A DNA stretch of 64,000 nt, taken from the NCBI RefSeq assembly GCF_003491345.1, contig NZ_CP025513.1:733501-797500 (forward strand), written 5' to 3'. Below, one piece after another: positions 8,490 through 17,390 of the stretch. This DNA comes from Neorhizobium sp. SOG26. Lineage in GTDB: Bacteria; Pseudomonadota; Alphaproteobacteria; Rhizobiales; Rhizobiaceae. A program made the position numbers and the translations under genes. The notes beneath the pieces are model-generated. The model made no database searches. It was not told the origin of the DNA and was given only the letters and a program-made list of their open reading frames with translations. Each line of letters opens with the position of its first letter. The stretch's first letter is position 1.

Positions 8490-9614
8490 ATGCCTCCTTC
8501 CTTGCCTGATGAGCCATCTCATCGTTCAGAGCCGTCACGCTGGTTCAACCCGATCCTGGCCGGGGCGACGCTCCCCGATCGACTGCTCGCCTGTGCGGCG
8601 GCGCTGGTTGCGATCATCCTGACGGGGCTGATTTGCGGCCTCATGTTTGGCGAAGGCTCGCACCTGCCCCTCATCGTTGCCCCGATGGGTGCCTCGGCTG
8701 TTCTTCTCTTTGCAGTGCCTTCCAGTCCGCTGGCGCAGCCTTGGCCGATCATCGGCGGCAATACGATCTCCGCGCTTATCGGCGTTGCTGCCGCGAGCGC
8801 CATCAGCGACCCGATCATCGCAACCGGTGTTGGCGTTTCGCTCGCCATCGCGGCGATGTCGTTTACCCGTTGCCTCCATCCACCCGGAGGTGCCGCGGCC
8901 TTAACGGCGGTGCTCGGCGGTCCGGCTGTTGCGAGTTGGGGGATGCTGTTTCCCTTCGTACCGGTTGCGCTGAACTCCTGCCTGCTGGTCGCCATTGGCC
9001 TGGCGTTCCACAAGCTCTCCAAACACAATTACCCGCATGTCGCGACGCCGCCCGTGAACACCCACCTGACCGCCGATCGCCCGGCGGCCGAGCGCGCGGG
9101 CTTCCAGGAGCAGGATGTGGATGCGGCACTTGCGGCCTTGAAAGACAGCTTCGACATCGATCGCGACAGCCTCCTTCGGCTCTTGCGCCAGGTGGAGCTT
9201 GAAGCCGTTGCCCGCTCTAACAGCGAGATCAAGTGCGCCGACATCATGTCGCGCGACGTCGTTTCCGTCGATATCGATGCAAGCGTTGAACAAGCGCGAT
9301 GGCTGCTCCTGCATCACAATGTCAGGACGCTGCCGGTGAGGGACCACGACCGGAAGCTTGTAGGGACCGTCGGCCTGCGCGAACTGGCCGTGGCCGCCGG
9401 CTCCGTCGAGCCGCTGATTGCGCGGCCGATTTCAGCCCGGCCTGACGATCCGGCGCTGGCACTTCTTCCGGTGCTGACGGATGGGCGGGCGCATGCCGTC
9501 ATCATCACGGACGCGCAGCGCAACATTCTGGGGCTGATTTCACAGACGGATCTGCTGAGCGCAGTTGCCCGGTCACTGCCCAAGGCGGTGCAGCCTCAGA
9601 CCGTTGCAGCGTAG
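8490..9614 (+). CDS. HPP-family membrane protein with CBS domain pair
   Basis: 374 residues. The N-terminal half (about 25-165) holds four to five membrane segments and the signature LHPPGGAAALTAVLGG that names the HPP family. The C-terminal half is cytoplasmic, with a CBS pair from about 245 to 365 (ADIMSRDVVSVDIDASVEQA and a second LGLISQTDLLSAV unit). CBS pairs bind adenine nucleotides and often gate transport. HPP proteins are integral membrane proteins, some linked to nitrite transport. The start ATG 8490 is 16 nt after the LysR stop. Confidence 0.88.
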   Translation: MPPSLPDEPSHRSEPSRWFNPILAGATLPDRLLACAAALVAIILTGLICGLMFGEGSHLPLIVAPMGASAVLLFAVPSSPLAQPWPIIGGNTISALIGVAAASAISDPIIATGVGVSLAIAAMSFTRCLHPPGGAAALTAVLGGPAVASWGMLFPFVPVALNSCLLVAIGLAFHKLSKHNYPHVATPPVNTHLTADRPAAERAGFQEQDVDAALAALKDSFDIDRDSLLRLLRQVELEAVARSNSEIKCADIMSRDVVSVDIDASVEQARWLLLHHNVRTLPVRDHDRKLVGTVGLRELAVAAGSVEPLIARPISARPDDPALALLPVLTDGRAHAVIITDAQRNILGLISQTDLLSAVARSLPKAVQPQTVAA

Positions 9615-9617
9615 GCG

Positions 9618-9917
9618 TCAGCGCGCTCCAACGTAGGCGAGGAGACAGGCCGCCGCGCAGAGAACGGGAAGCACCGAGCGCGTCGGATTTCCTAAGAGTG
9701 CGATCGGCACCGCTGCCGCGAGGATAAGGCTGAAGGCTGTAAGCTCGGTGTCCGCCAGCGCCAGTCCCAGCGCGCCGAGAAACACGGCGGTGGCAATCGT
9801 TGGCATCAACGGCGAAGCTTCAACTCGCGCGGGCGCTGCCGTGTAAAGCAGCATGAACTGCCTGAAACTTAAGCCCGCGGCGCAGGCCAGGAGGAAACAG
9901 TTGAGGAAGACCTGCAT
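9618..9917 (-). CDS. Small multi-spanning membrane protein (99 aa)
   Basis: ATG at 9915-9917 follows GAGG with about 6 nt spacing. About three hydrophobic helices are visible: FLNCFLLACAAGLSF, IATAVFLGALGLALA, and two close segments at the end (LILAAAVPIALLG, LPVLCAAACLLAY). It has a soluble connector with RVEASP. It is convergent with the HPP gene, with only 3 nt between stops. No named family is recognised; it resembles short hypothetical membrane proteins of rhizobia. Confidence 0.65.
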   Translation of the reverse strand: MQVFLNCFLLACAAGLSFRQFMLLYTAAPARVEASPLMPTIATAVFLGALGLALADTELTAFSLILAAAVPIALLGNPTRSVLPVLCAAACLLAYVGAR

Positions 9918-9998
9918 TTTGCGCCTCGCCGACTGATTGTTTTCAGTTCACGTTGCAATCTTCGTGCCAGTGCGGCAGGGGGCGGATTCTCGCGATCC

Positions 9999-10029
9999 TC
10001 TTGATCAACGGGCTCTAACCTGATCAAGA
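9999..10029. promoter_or_regulatory. Inverted repeat upstream of the iron ABC transporter
   Basis: Perfect 9-bp arms TCTTGATCA / TGATCAAGA separated by 13 nt, 51-81 nt upstream of the ATPase start. The spacing and position fit an operator, or a hairpin in the leader. No regulator gene is adjacent. Confidence 0.45.
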
Positions 10030-10079
10030 CGAAGTTGTCGCCATAACCGGGGCGGGATCACGCAGGAAATCGGCAGTCT

Positions 10080-11168
10080 ATGGCTCGTGAATTCGAAAGA
10101 ACTGGCAGCGAAACATCCGGGTCGGTGGCATCGGATGCATTCCTTCGTCTGCACCAGGTCTCCCGCTCCTTTGGCAAGACAGCGGCGGTCAAGTCGGTGT
10201 CGCTGGCGGTGCGCGCCGGCAAAGTGCTGTCGCTCGTCGGTCCTTCCGGTTGCGGCAAGTCCACGCTCCTGCGCATGATTGCCGGCGTCGAGCATGCCGA
10301 TCAGGGGCGGATCGTTATTGATGGTGTCGAAGTGGACGGCGCCAGGTTCGTACAGCCGGAAGAGCGCAGCGTCGGCTTCGTGTTCCAGGACTACGCGCTG
10401 TTTCCACATCTGACGGTGCGGGAGAATGTGCTTTTCGGTTTGAAGCGCTTCGACCGCTCGTCGGCCCGCGCGAAGGCGGACGCGGTGATCGACCGCATCG
10501 GCATCATGCACCTGGCGGGGCGTTATCCAGCAAGCTTGTCGGGTGGCGAGCAGCAGCGTGTCGCCCTGGCGCGTGCGCTGGCGCCGGACCCAAAGATCGT
10601 CCTGATGGACGAGCCCTTCTCAAATCTCGATCAGGGGCTTCGTGCGCAGGTGCGGGGTGAGACGCTGGCTCTTTTGAAGGGGTTGGAGACCACGGTCGTT
10701 CTTGTGACCCATGATCCGCAGGAGGCGCTTTCGGCCGCCGACCAGGTTGTTCTGATGAAGCGGGGTGAGGTTATTCAGGCTGGCAGTCCTTATGATGTCT
10801 ACGATCGGCCAGTCAGTGCATATGCGGCCGAGTTCTTTGCGCCCTCCAACAAGGTGCAAGGCGTCCTGCGTGGCAATCGTGTTGACACGCCGCTCGGAGC
10901 GTTTCCTGTCCTTGAGCGTACGTTCGAGACGTCTTCTCCCATCGTCTACATCCGCCCGCACATGATCACGCTGTCGCCGGACGGTGGCGAGATTGTAGGC
11001 AAGGTGGAGCGCCGTGTCTTTTCTGGCGACACCGAGGAAGTGGTGCTGCGGATCGAGGGATTGCAGGAACCGCTTCGTGCGGTGGCGTCGAAGCGCCTGC
11101 CGCTCAACACGGATACGGTTGGGATACACATCGAGCGCGACAAGGTGCTGATGTTCGACCCGGCCTGA
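10080..11168 (+). CDS. fbpC: Ferric iron ABC transporter, ATP-binding subunit
   Basis: 362-residue ABC ATPase that would energise uptake through the permease encoded 1.2 kb downstream. Walker A GPSGCGKST (about 55-63), Q-loop FVFQDYALFPHLTV, signature LSGGEQQRVALARALA, Walker B VLMDEPFSNLD and switch histidine VLVTHD are all intact. The last 110 residues form a TOBE-type regulatory domain. ATG 10080 has AGGAAA about 11 nt upstream. The order ATPase, binding protein, permease differs from the common fbpABC order, but all three parts are present and in the same direction. Confidence 0.9.
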   Translation: MAREFERTGSETSGSVASDAFLRLHQVSRSFGKTAAVKSVSLAVRAGKVLSLVGPSGCGKSTLLRMIAGVEHADQGRIVIDGVEVDGARFVQPEERSVGFVFQDYALFPHLTVRENVLFGLKRFDRSSARAKADAVIDRIGIMHLAGRYPASLSGGEQQRVALARALAPDPKIVLMDEPFSNLDQGLRAQVRGETLALLKGLETTVVLVTHDPQEALSAADQVVLMKRGEVIQAGSPYDVYDRPVSAYAAEFFAPSNKVQGVLRGNRVDTPLGAFPVLERTFETSSPIVYIRPHMITLSPDGGEIVGKVERRVFSGDTEEVVLRIEGLQEPLRAVASKRLPLNTDTVGIHIERDKVLMFDPA

Positions 11169-11185
11169 GGGCGCGGCGCGTCACC

Positions 11186-11203
11186 GTTCACGTTATCGTG
11201 AAC
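11186..11203 (+). terminator. Hairpin between fbpC and fbpA
   Basis: Perfect 7-bp stem GTTCACG / CGTGAAC with loop TTAT, 18 nt after the fbpC stop. It may terminate or process the transcript ahead of the binding-protein gene. Confidence 0.45.
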
Positions 11204-11205
11204 CG

Positions 11206-11234
11206 CAGTCAGTATTAGAAATTAAACTTGACTG
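11206..11234. promoter_or_regulatory. Inverted repeat upstream of fbpA
   Basis: CAGTCA and TGACTG arms flank an AT-rich 17-nt centre, 61-89 nt upstream of the fbpA start. This is the most AT-rich spot in the neighbourhood and is likely the fbpA promoter/operator. It does not clearly match the known Irr or RirA boxes. Confidence 0.35.
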
Positions 11235-11294
11235 TCAGCATCCACAAATGCTGGAAGCGTTCCCGTGTTTCTCACGTCTCGGGGGGAGTTCCAG

Positions 11295-12314
11295 ATGACA
11301 TCACGCACGATCCTTCAGGCCGCTCTTATGGCAACGGCCGCCATGTTGCCGTCCTATGCCGTGTCGGCAGAGCTGAACCTCTACACGACCCGCGAACCCG
11401 CTCTGATCGCTCCCTTGATCGAAGCCTTCACCAAGTCGAGTGGCACCAAGATCAACACCATCTTCCTGAAGGACGGCCTCGCTGAGCGGGTCGCCTCGGA
11501 AGGTGAAAGCTCTCCGGCCGATATCCTCATGGCCGTCGATGCGGGCAACCTTGTCGATCTTGCCGAGAAGGGTGTGACGCAGCCGGTTGATTCAGAGGTG
11601 CTGAAGACAGCCGTTCCTGAACAACTGCGGGATGTCAACGGGCACTGGTTTGCGCTTTCGATGCGCGCTCGTGTTCTTTACGCGGCCAAGGATCTCGATC
11701 TGGTCAGCTTCAATTACGAGGATCTGGCGGATCCCAAGTGGAAGGGCAAGGTCTGCATTCGTTCTGGCCAGCACCCTTACAACACTGCGCTTTTTGCGGA
11801 CTACATCGCCCACCATGGCGTTGAAGAAGCGGAAAAGTGGTTGGCCGGCGTCAAGGCCAACCTTGCCCGCAAGGCCGCCGGGGGTGATCGCGACGCTGCC
11901 AAGGACATCCTTGGTGGGATCTGCGACATCGGCATCGCGAACTCCTATTACGTCGGCCTGATGAAGTCGGGTGCCGGCGGTCCGGAACAGGAGAAGTGGG
12001 CAGAAGCCATCAAGGTCATCCTGCCGACCTTCAAGGACGGTGGAACCCAGGTCAACATCAGCGGTGCTGCGGTTGCCAAGCATGCACCGAACAAGGCCGA
12101 AGCAATCAAATTCCTGGAGTATCTGGTCTCGGACGAAGCACAGCAGATCTATGCCAAGGCGAACTTCGAATACCCGGTAAAGGCTGGCGCCCAGATCGAT
12201 CCGATCATCGCGTCCTTCGGCGAACTCAAGATCGACAACAAGTCGCTCGCCGAGATCGTCAGCCATCGCAAGGAAGCCAGCGCCCTTGTCGACAAAGTCG
12301 GCTTCGACAACTGA
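11295..12314 (+). CDS. fbpA: Ferric iron ABC transporter, periplasmic binding protein
   Basis: 339 residues with a signal peptide (MTSRTILQAALMATAAMLPS, cleaved after AVSA). The mature protein begins ELNLYTTREPALIAPLIEAF, as in FbpA/FutA. The block ICDIGIANSYYVGLM carries the adjacent tyrosines that bind ferric ion in this family, which supports iron over other substrates. ATG 11295 is preceded by GGGGGAG; an earlier in-frame ATG lacks an SD. A perfect 7-bp hairpin after the stop would leave the binding protein in excess over the permease, as is usual. Confidence 0.9.
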   Translation: MTSRTILQAALMATAAMLPSYAVSAELNLYTTREPALIAPLIEAFTKSSGTKINTIFLKDGLAERVASEGESSPADILMAVDAGNLVDLAEKGVTQPVDSEVLKTAVPEQLRDVNGHWFALSMRARVLYAAKDLDLVSFNYEDLADPKWKGKVCIRSGQHPYNTALFADYIAHHGVEEAEKWLAGVKANLARKAAGGDRDAAKDILGGICDIGIANSYYVGLMKSGAGGPEQEKWAEAIKVILPTFKDGGTQVNISGAAVAKHAPNKAEAIKFLEYLVSDEAQQIYAKANFEYPVKAGAQIDPIIASFGELKIDNKSLAEIVSHRKEASALVDKVGFDN

Positions 12315-12323
12315 GGCGGAGGA

Positions 12324-12343
12324 GGGCGCCGTTCGTGGCGCCC
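12324..12343 (+). terminator. Attenuating hairpin between fbpA and fbpB
   Basis: Perfect stem GGGCGCC / GGCGCCC with 6-nt loop, followed by GCCTCTTTCG. It sits 9 nt after the fbpA stop and is a likely partial terminator or mRNA stabiliser within the operon. Confidence 0.55.
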
Positions 12344-12369
12344 GCCTCTTTCGCGTGATCGGCGTCTGA

Positions 12370-14028
12370 ATGCTGCATCCGTTCCAGTCAACCTCTGCTT
12401 CCAAGTCCGGCGGCGCAGTCATTCCAACAGCTTTGTTGGTAATTGCGCTTCTCGTCATTTTGCCGTTCGGCGGCCTGGTTCGCGAGGCACTGCGCGGCTC
12501 ACCCGGGCTTTGGGAGCATCTCGCTTCCACTGTTCTACCCACCGCTTTGCTCGACACGGCGATCCTGCTTGCCGGCGTCGGGGTGATTACGACCCTGATA
12601 GGCACATCCGCCGCCTGGCTCGTCAGTGCCTACCAGTTTCCGGGACGAAATGTTCTCCAGTGGGCGCTGCTGCTGCCGCTCGCCGTTCCGACCTACATTA
12701 TTGCCTATGCCTATCTCGACATCCTGCATCCGGTGGGTCCGGTTCAGGAGGCCGTTCGCTGGCTGCTGGGTTATGAGAGCCCCCGCCAGTTCCGCCTGCC
12801 GGATATCCGCTCTATGCCAGGATGTATCCTGCTCCTGGGTTTCGTCCTTTACCCCTATGTCTATATTCCAACGCGGGCGATGTTCCTGACCCAGTCGGGT
12901 AACCTCGTCGATGCTGCGCGCACGCTTGGCGTCTCCAGGCGGGCGATCTTCTGGCGGGTGGCGCTTCCGCTTGCGCGGCCCGCGATTGCCGTGGGGGTCA
13001 GCCTCGCGCTGATGGAAACCCTGAATGATGTCGGTGCCGCGGAATTCCTGGGTGTCCGGACGCTGACGGTCACCATCTATACGACCTGGATTACCCGTAC
13101 GGACCTGCCCGGCGCCGCGCAGATCGCTCTCGCGCTTCTCACCATTGTGGTGTTGCTGGTCATGCTGGAGCGCTGGGCGCGGCAGAAACAGAGTTTTGTC
13201 ACAGACGCACGCCGTAACCGTCCCTTGCCTTTGCAACAGACCTCCATGCTTCACGGTCTCGCCCTGCTCCTGGCCGGGACAATCCCGGTTGTCATTGGTT
13301 TTGCAGCGCCGGCGCTCTACCTCGTGAAGGAGGCCTGGCAGCGATACCAGTTCGCAGGCATATCTCCCCGGCTGTTTGATGAAGCCATTGCGACGCTTGG
13401 CATTGCTGCTGCCGCGACCGGCGCGACCATCCTGCTCGGACTTGCAGCCGCTCATGCGATCCGGTTCAACAAGGGGCGCCCCGTCTCCGGGTTGTTCCGG
13501 ATCCTGATGCTGGGTTACGCCGCTCCCGGCACGGTAATCGCCATCGCGGTCCTGATCGTGCTGGCTGGCGCGGATCGTGCAATCGACGCTGCCTTGCGCC
13601 AGTGGCTGGGTGTCTCTGTTGGCCTCGTCTTCCTGGGCTCGGGCGTGGCTGTCGTCTACGCGCTGACGGTGCGGTTCCTCGCCATCTCCGCCGGCAGCAT
13701 CGAAGCGGGCTTTGCGCGCATCCCCGGCTCCTTCGACCAGGTTGCCAGAACGCTTGGCCATACGCCTTCCGACACGTTTCGCAAGATCCACATCCCGCTG
13801 TCGAAGACGATGATCTCGGCCGCCGCCATTCTGGTCTTCGTGGACTGCGTCAAGGAACTCCCTGCAACGCTTCTTCTGCGCCCGCTGAACGTCGAGACAT
13901 TCGCCACGCACCTTTACGGCGAAGCAGCCCGAGGAACCTATGAAGAAGGATCAATCGTCGCGCTGGCGATCGTGGCAATCGGCATCATCCCGGTCATCCT
14001 GCTGTCGCGTGTGGGCGCGAAACATTAG
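12370..14028 (+). CDS. fbpB: Ferric iron ABC transporter, fused permease
   Basis: 552 residues, about twelve membrane helices, with two binding-protein-dependent permease domains in one chain. The two EAA-like cytoplasmic loops that contact the ATPase are visible: VDAARTLGVSRRAIFWRVALP (about residue 180) and ARTLGHTPSDTFRKIHIPLS (about 460). This duplicated architecture is typical of FbpB/SfuB/HitB. The start is ATG 12370. Its last 35 nt overlap the end of the convergent MocR gene. Confidence 0.9.
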   Translation: MLHPFQSTSASKSGGAVIPTALLVIALLVILPFGGLVREALRGSPGLWEHLASTVLPTALLDTAILLAGVGVITTLIGTSAAWLVSAYQFPGRNVLQWALLLPLAVPTYIIAYAYLDILHPVGPVQEAVRWLLGYESPRQFRLPDIRSMPGCILLLGFVLYPYVYIPTRAMFLTQSGNLVDAARTLGVSRRAIFWRVALPLARPAIAVGVSLALMETLNDVGAAEFLGVRTLTVTIYTTWITRTDLPGAAQIALALLTIVVLLVMLERWARQKQSFVTDARRNRPLPLQQTSMLHGLALLLAGTIPVVIGFAAPALYLVKEAWQRYQFAGISPRLFDEAIATLGIAAAATGATILLGLAAAHAIRFNKGRPVSGLFRILMLGYAAPGTVIAIAVLIVLAGADRAIDAALRQWLGVSVGLVFLGSGVAVVYALTVRFLAISAGSIEAGFARIPGSFDQVARTLGHTPSDTFRKIHIPLSKTMISAAAILVFVDCVKELPATLLLRPLNVETFATHLYGEAARGTYEEGSIVALAIVAIGIIPVILLSRVGAKH

Positions 14029-15448
14029 GCGGGAAGCGCTCCTTGAGTGTCTCTTCAAGCACGTCCCAGACTTGGGCGTCCAGCATCTGTGAAACGTTGA
14101 ATCGCATGAACCCGGTTGCGGATTGTGACAGGCTGAAAACGTTGCCGGGTGCTAGGATCACCTTCCGCTTCAACGCGCTTCGAGCGATATCCGCGGCATC
14201 CACGCCCTCCGGCAGCTGGCACCACAAAAACATGCCGGCCTGCGGCTCCAGCCATGGCGTGACACCGAGGTTCTTGAGCTTTGAAGATGCCTCGCGCATC
14301 GCCTTCGACAGTCTCACGCGCGTCGCTTCAAGATGTTTTCGGTAGCCGCCGTCGCTCATGACGTTGAACACAAGTTCTGCCGCCAACCGGCCGCCGCCGA
14401 AGGAGGTTGCAATCTTCAGGTCCGTCAGACCTTCAATCCAATCCGGTTTGGCGATGATGAAGCCGCAGCGGGCCGAAGCAGACAGCGTCTTCGAAAAGCT
14501 GCCGATGTGGATGACGCGGTCTAGACCGTCGAAGGCTGCGAGTCGCGGCGCGGGTATGTGTTCGAAGTCGGCGAAGATATCGTCCTCAACGATGGTCAAG
14601 TCGAACTGGTCCGCCAGCTTCAGGACCTTATGCGCAATGACAGGCGACAAGACGGCTCCCGTCGGATTGTGGATCCCGGAATTGGTGATGTAGAGGCGCG
14701 GCCGGTGCTCCCGCAGAATATGGGCGAAGGCCTCAACATCTGGTCCAGCCGGTGTGTAAGGCACCCCGACGATCTTCGCCCGGTGCGCCCGAAGAAGCGC
14801 ATGGAAGTTGAAGTAGCAGGGGTCATCGACCATCACCGTGTCACCGGGCTCCAGCAGGAAACGACACAGGAGGTCGATTGACTGGGTACCGGATTCGGTG
14901 AGCATGATCTGGTCAGGCGAGGCTTCGATGCCCTTCTCGGCCATCCGCCGGGATAGAAGCTGGCGCAGCGGCGGCAGCCCAAGTGGCGAACCGTAGTCAC
15001 CGAGCGTGCCTTCCCCGGCACGTGCAAGTTTCCGGAGCGCGCGACGGAGCGCATCATTGGGCAGCCAGGACTGGGGAAGCCAGCCGCAACCTGGCTTCAG
15101 ATCATCCTCACCCGCTTCGAGCGACTGCCGCGACACCCAGAACGGGTCCACTGCGCGGTCTGTCCTCGGCCCGGCCTCAGCTACCGTGAAAGGGAGCGCC
15201 TGGTTGGCAACGTAGAAGCCGGATCCTGGCCGGGAAAAGATCACGCCTTCTGCGGCGAGCCGGTCATAGGCCTCGACCACGGTGGCGGGAGAGAGCTTCA
15301 ATGATGACGCTAGGCTTCGGACAGATGGGAGCTTCGCACCCGGCCCCAAGGCGCGGCCGGCTATACGCTGGCGGATCGTGTCCATCACCAGCGCTATCCG
15401 CGTCTGCCTTACGCCATGCTCAACCATCTGTATCAGTCTCTCGCCCAT
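13994..15448 (-). CDS. MocR-type regulator (GntR wHTH fused to aminotransferase fold)
   Basis: About 484 residues. The N-terminal GntR winged helix (about 15-80, LPSVRSLASSLKLSPATVVEAYDRL) is followed by a fold-type I PLP domain. PLP-site motifs include LTESGTQSIDLLCRFL, a NPTG block (GIHNPTGAVLS), and SFSKTLSASARCGFII with the PLP lysine. MocR proteins are PLP- or amino-acid-responsive regulators, not enzymes. It is divergent from the EamA exporter gene, which it probably controls. The start is uncertain: TTG 15463, ATG 15448 or ATG 15427. The last would place both CTGATACAG repeats outside the gene. Confidence 0.88.
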   Translation of the reverse strand: MGERLIQMVEHGVRQTRIALVMDTIRQRIAGRALGPGAKLPSVRSLASSLKLSPATVVEAYDRLAAEGVIFSRPGSGFYVANQALPFTVAEAGPRTDRAVDPFWVSRQSLEAGEDDLKPGCGWLPQSWLPNDALRRALRKLARAGEGTLGDYGSPLGLPPLRQLLSRRMAEKGIEASPDQIMLTESGTQSIDLLCRFLLEPGDTVMVDDPCYFNFHALLRAHRAKIVGVPYTPAGPDVEAFAHILREHRPRLYITNSGIHNPTGAVLSPVIAHKVLKLADQFDLTIVEDDIFADFEHIPAPRLAAFDGLDRVIHIGSFSKTLSASARCGFIIAKPDWIEGLTDLKIATSFGGGRLAAELVFNVMSDGGYRKHLEATRVRLSKAMREASSKLKNLGVTPWLEPQAGMFLWCQLPEGVDAADIARSALKRKVILAPGNVFSLSQSATGFMRFNVSQMLDAQVWDVLEETLKERFPPNVSRPHATAG

Positions 15449-15472
15449 AACAGTTTTGCTCAACTGTATCAG
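15428..15472. promoter_or_regulatory. Direct repeats, probable MocR operator
   Basis: CTGTATCAG occurs at 15428-15436 and again at 15464-15472, in the same orientation, 36 bp apart. They lie between or at the starts of the divergent mocR-type and eamA genes. MocR regulators are known to bind direct repeats in such divergent promoters. Confidence 0.5.
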
Positions 15473-15535
15473 ACTGTAACTAGCGCCGCCACGGCTCCTC
15501 GTCGATGAATATCACCTTTAGCATTGGAGCAGATG

Positions 15536-16399
15536 ATGGATCGGACAACAGCTGGCTGGATCAACGGCTTTATCGGGATGGTGATATTCAGCGGCTCGCT
15601 GCCGGCGACACGGGTAGCGGTGATGCAGTTCGATCCGGTGTTCCTCACCGTCGTGCGAGCCGCCATTGCGGGGATGCTTGCGCTCGCGCTTCTCCTTCTG
15701 CTCAAGCAGAAGCGGCCGCCTGCTGGAGATGTGATGTCGCTGGTCATCGTCGGAGCCGGCGTGGTGGTGGGTTTTCCGTTGCTAACCGCGCTGGCGCTGC
15801 AACACGTGACTTCAGCACACTCCATCGTCTTCATCGGCTTGCTGCCGCTCGCAACGGCGTTCTTCGGTGTCATCCGCGGCGGTGAGCGGCCAAGGCCAGC
15901 CTTCTGGTTGTTCTCTGGCCTGGGCTCCCTGCTGGTTGCCGGCTTTGCCCTGTCGCAAGGGTCGGATCTGTCGCCGGTGGGAGATCTCCTGATGCTTGCC
16001 GCCGTCCTCGTCTGTGGCCTCGGATATGCGGAAGGTGCCAAGCTTTCGCGTCAGCTTGGTGGATGGCAGGTCATCTGCTGGGCACTCGTCTTGTCACTGC
16101 CGCTGATGGCGGTCGCCGCCGTGATCACTATGCCGCCCACATTCGCCGGAATAGGCGCGCCCGCATTGATCAGCCTTGGATATGTCTCGCTCTTCAGCAT
16201 GCTGATCGGCTTTGTGTTCTGGTACCGCGGGCTGTCGGAAGGCGGTATTGCTGCCGTGGGTCAGTTGCAGCTTCTGCAGCCGTTCTTCGGACTGGCGCTC
16301 GCAGCGACGCTGCTGCGCGAGCCGGTCTCTCTCGGCATGGTTTTTGTCACCCTCGCCGTTATCCTGTGTGTGTTCGGCGCCAAACGGTTTGCTCGCTGA
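15536..16399 (+). CDS. EamA/DMT-family metabolite exporter
   Basis: 287 residues with ten predicted membrane helices in two EamA repeats (about 5-130 and 145-285). Landmarks are LPATRVAVMQFDPVFLTVVRA in the first repeat and SLFSMLIGFVFWYRGLSEGG in the second. Members export amino acids or other small metabolites. The ATG at 15536 is favoured by GGAG at 15526-15529; an ATG three bases upstream is also possible. It is divergent from the MocR-type gene, a frequent pairing in Proteobacteria that implies substrate-responsive control. Confidence 0.88.
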   Translation: MDRTTAGWINGFIGMVIFSGSLPATRVAVMQFDPVFLTVVRAAIAGMLALALLLLLKQKRPPAGDVMSLVIVGAGVVVGFPLLTALALQHVTSAHSIVFIGLLPLATAFFGVIRGGERPRPAFWLFSGLGSLLVAGFALSQGSDLSPVGDLLMLAAVLVCGLGYAEGAKLSRQLGGWQVICWALVLSLPLMAVAAVITMPPTFAGIGAPALISLGYVSLFSMLIGFVFWYRGLSEGGIAAVGQLQLLQPFFGLALAATLLREPVSLGMVFVTLAVILCVFGAKRFAR

Positions 16400-16526
16400 G
16401 GCGACCGGGACGGTAACTTTCGGGTCGCTTACGCGTTCTGGAAAACCGTGACCATCAGGAGGCTGGGATGCCGGTTCGAGTGTTGTTGTGTAAGAGACCC
16501 AGTTGTGCCCATGCCTGGGCCAAACA

Positions 16527-17327
16527 GTGAAGATCGCCACTTATAACGTCAACGGAGTGAATGGTCGCCTCGAAGTCCTGCTGCGGTGGCTCGAGCAGGC
16601 CTCCCCGGACATCGTCTGCCTGCAGGAGTTGAAGGCACCGGACGAGAAGTTTCCCGCCAAAGCACTCGAGGCTGCCGGCTACGGGGCGATCTGGCACGGC
16701 CAGAAAAGCTGGAACGGCGTCGCGATCCTCGCGAAGGAAAAGGAGCCTCTGCTGACCCGCAAGGGTCTGCCCGGCGGTTTCGATGACGTGCAAAGTCGTT
16801 ACATTGAGGCGGCGATCAACGGCATGGTCATCGGCTGCCTCTATCTTCCGAATGGTAACCCGTTTCCCGGTCCGAAGTTCGACTACAAGCTTACGTGGTT
16901 CGAGCGCCTTCATTCCTATGCTGCAGAGCTTCTCGCGCTGGAAGTCCCCGTGATCCTCGCCGGCGACTACAACGTGATGCCCACGGATCTCGACGTGTAC
17001 AAGCCGGAGCGCTGGAAGAACGATGCCCTGTTTCGCATCGAGGTGCGCGACGCTTTCCGCCGCCTCGTGGAGCAGGGTTGGACGGATGCGCTGAGAAAGC
17101 TTCATCCTGACGAGCGCGTCTATACGTTCTGGGACTATTTCCGGAATGCCTTCGCACGGGACGCCGGGCTGAGGATCGACCATTTCCTGCTTAGCGCAGA
17201 CATTGCCGCGCGATTGTCGGCCGCAGGCGTTGATCGGGAGGTTCGCGGCTGGGACCATACCAGCGACCATGCCCCCACCTGGATCGAAATCTCCGACAAA
17301 GCCACCAAACGCAGGAAGGTGCGGTAG
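16527..17327 (+). CDS. xthA: Exodeoxyribonuclease III / AP endonuclease family
   Basis: 266 residues of the exonuclease-endonuclease-phosphatase fold, acting in base-excision repair at abasic sites. Conserved features: KIATYNVNGVNGRL (Asn), CLQELKAPDEKFP (metal-binding Glu), VILAGDYNVMPTDLDVY (Asp/Asn), LRIDHFLLS and WDHTSDHAPTWIEI (catalytic Asp-His). The start is GTG 16527 because family members begin M-K-I-A-T-Y-N; the frame extends further upstream to a TTG. Bacteria often carry two such genes, so the exact paralogue is uncertain. Confidence 0.88.
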   Translation: MKIATYNVNGVNGRLEVLLRWLEQASPDIVCLQELKAPDEKFPAKALEAAGYGAIWHGQKSWNGVAILAKEKEPLLTRKGLPGGFDDVQSRYIEAAINGMVIGCLYLPNGNPFPGPKFDYKLTWFERLHSYAAELLALEVPVILAGDYNVMPTDLDVYKPERWKNDALFRIEVRDAFRRLVEQGWTDALRKLHPDERVYTFWDYFRNAFARDAGLRIDHFLLSADIAARLSAAGVDREVRGWDHTSDHAPTWIEISDKATKRRKVR

Positions 17328-17390
17328 CCACACACACGGAACAAGTCAGGGCTCTTCGTGTTGACCACCCTCAACAACGAGGAGACATCA

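Noticed and set aside
12535-13911. 458-codon minus-strand frame
   Set aside because: It is the mirror of the fbpB permease gene and is rich in Arg/Asp/Gln without any recognisable domain.
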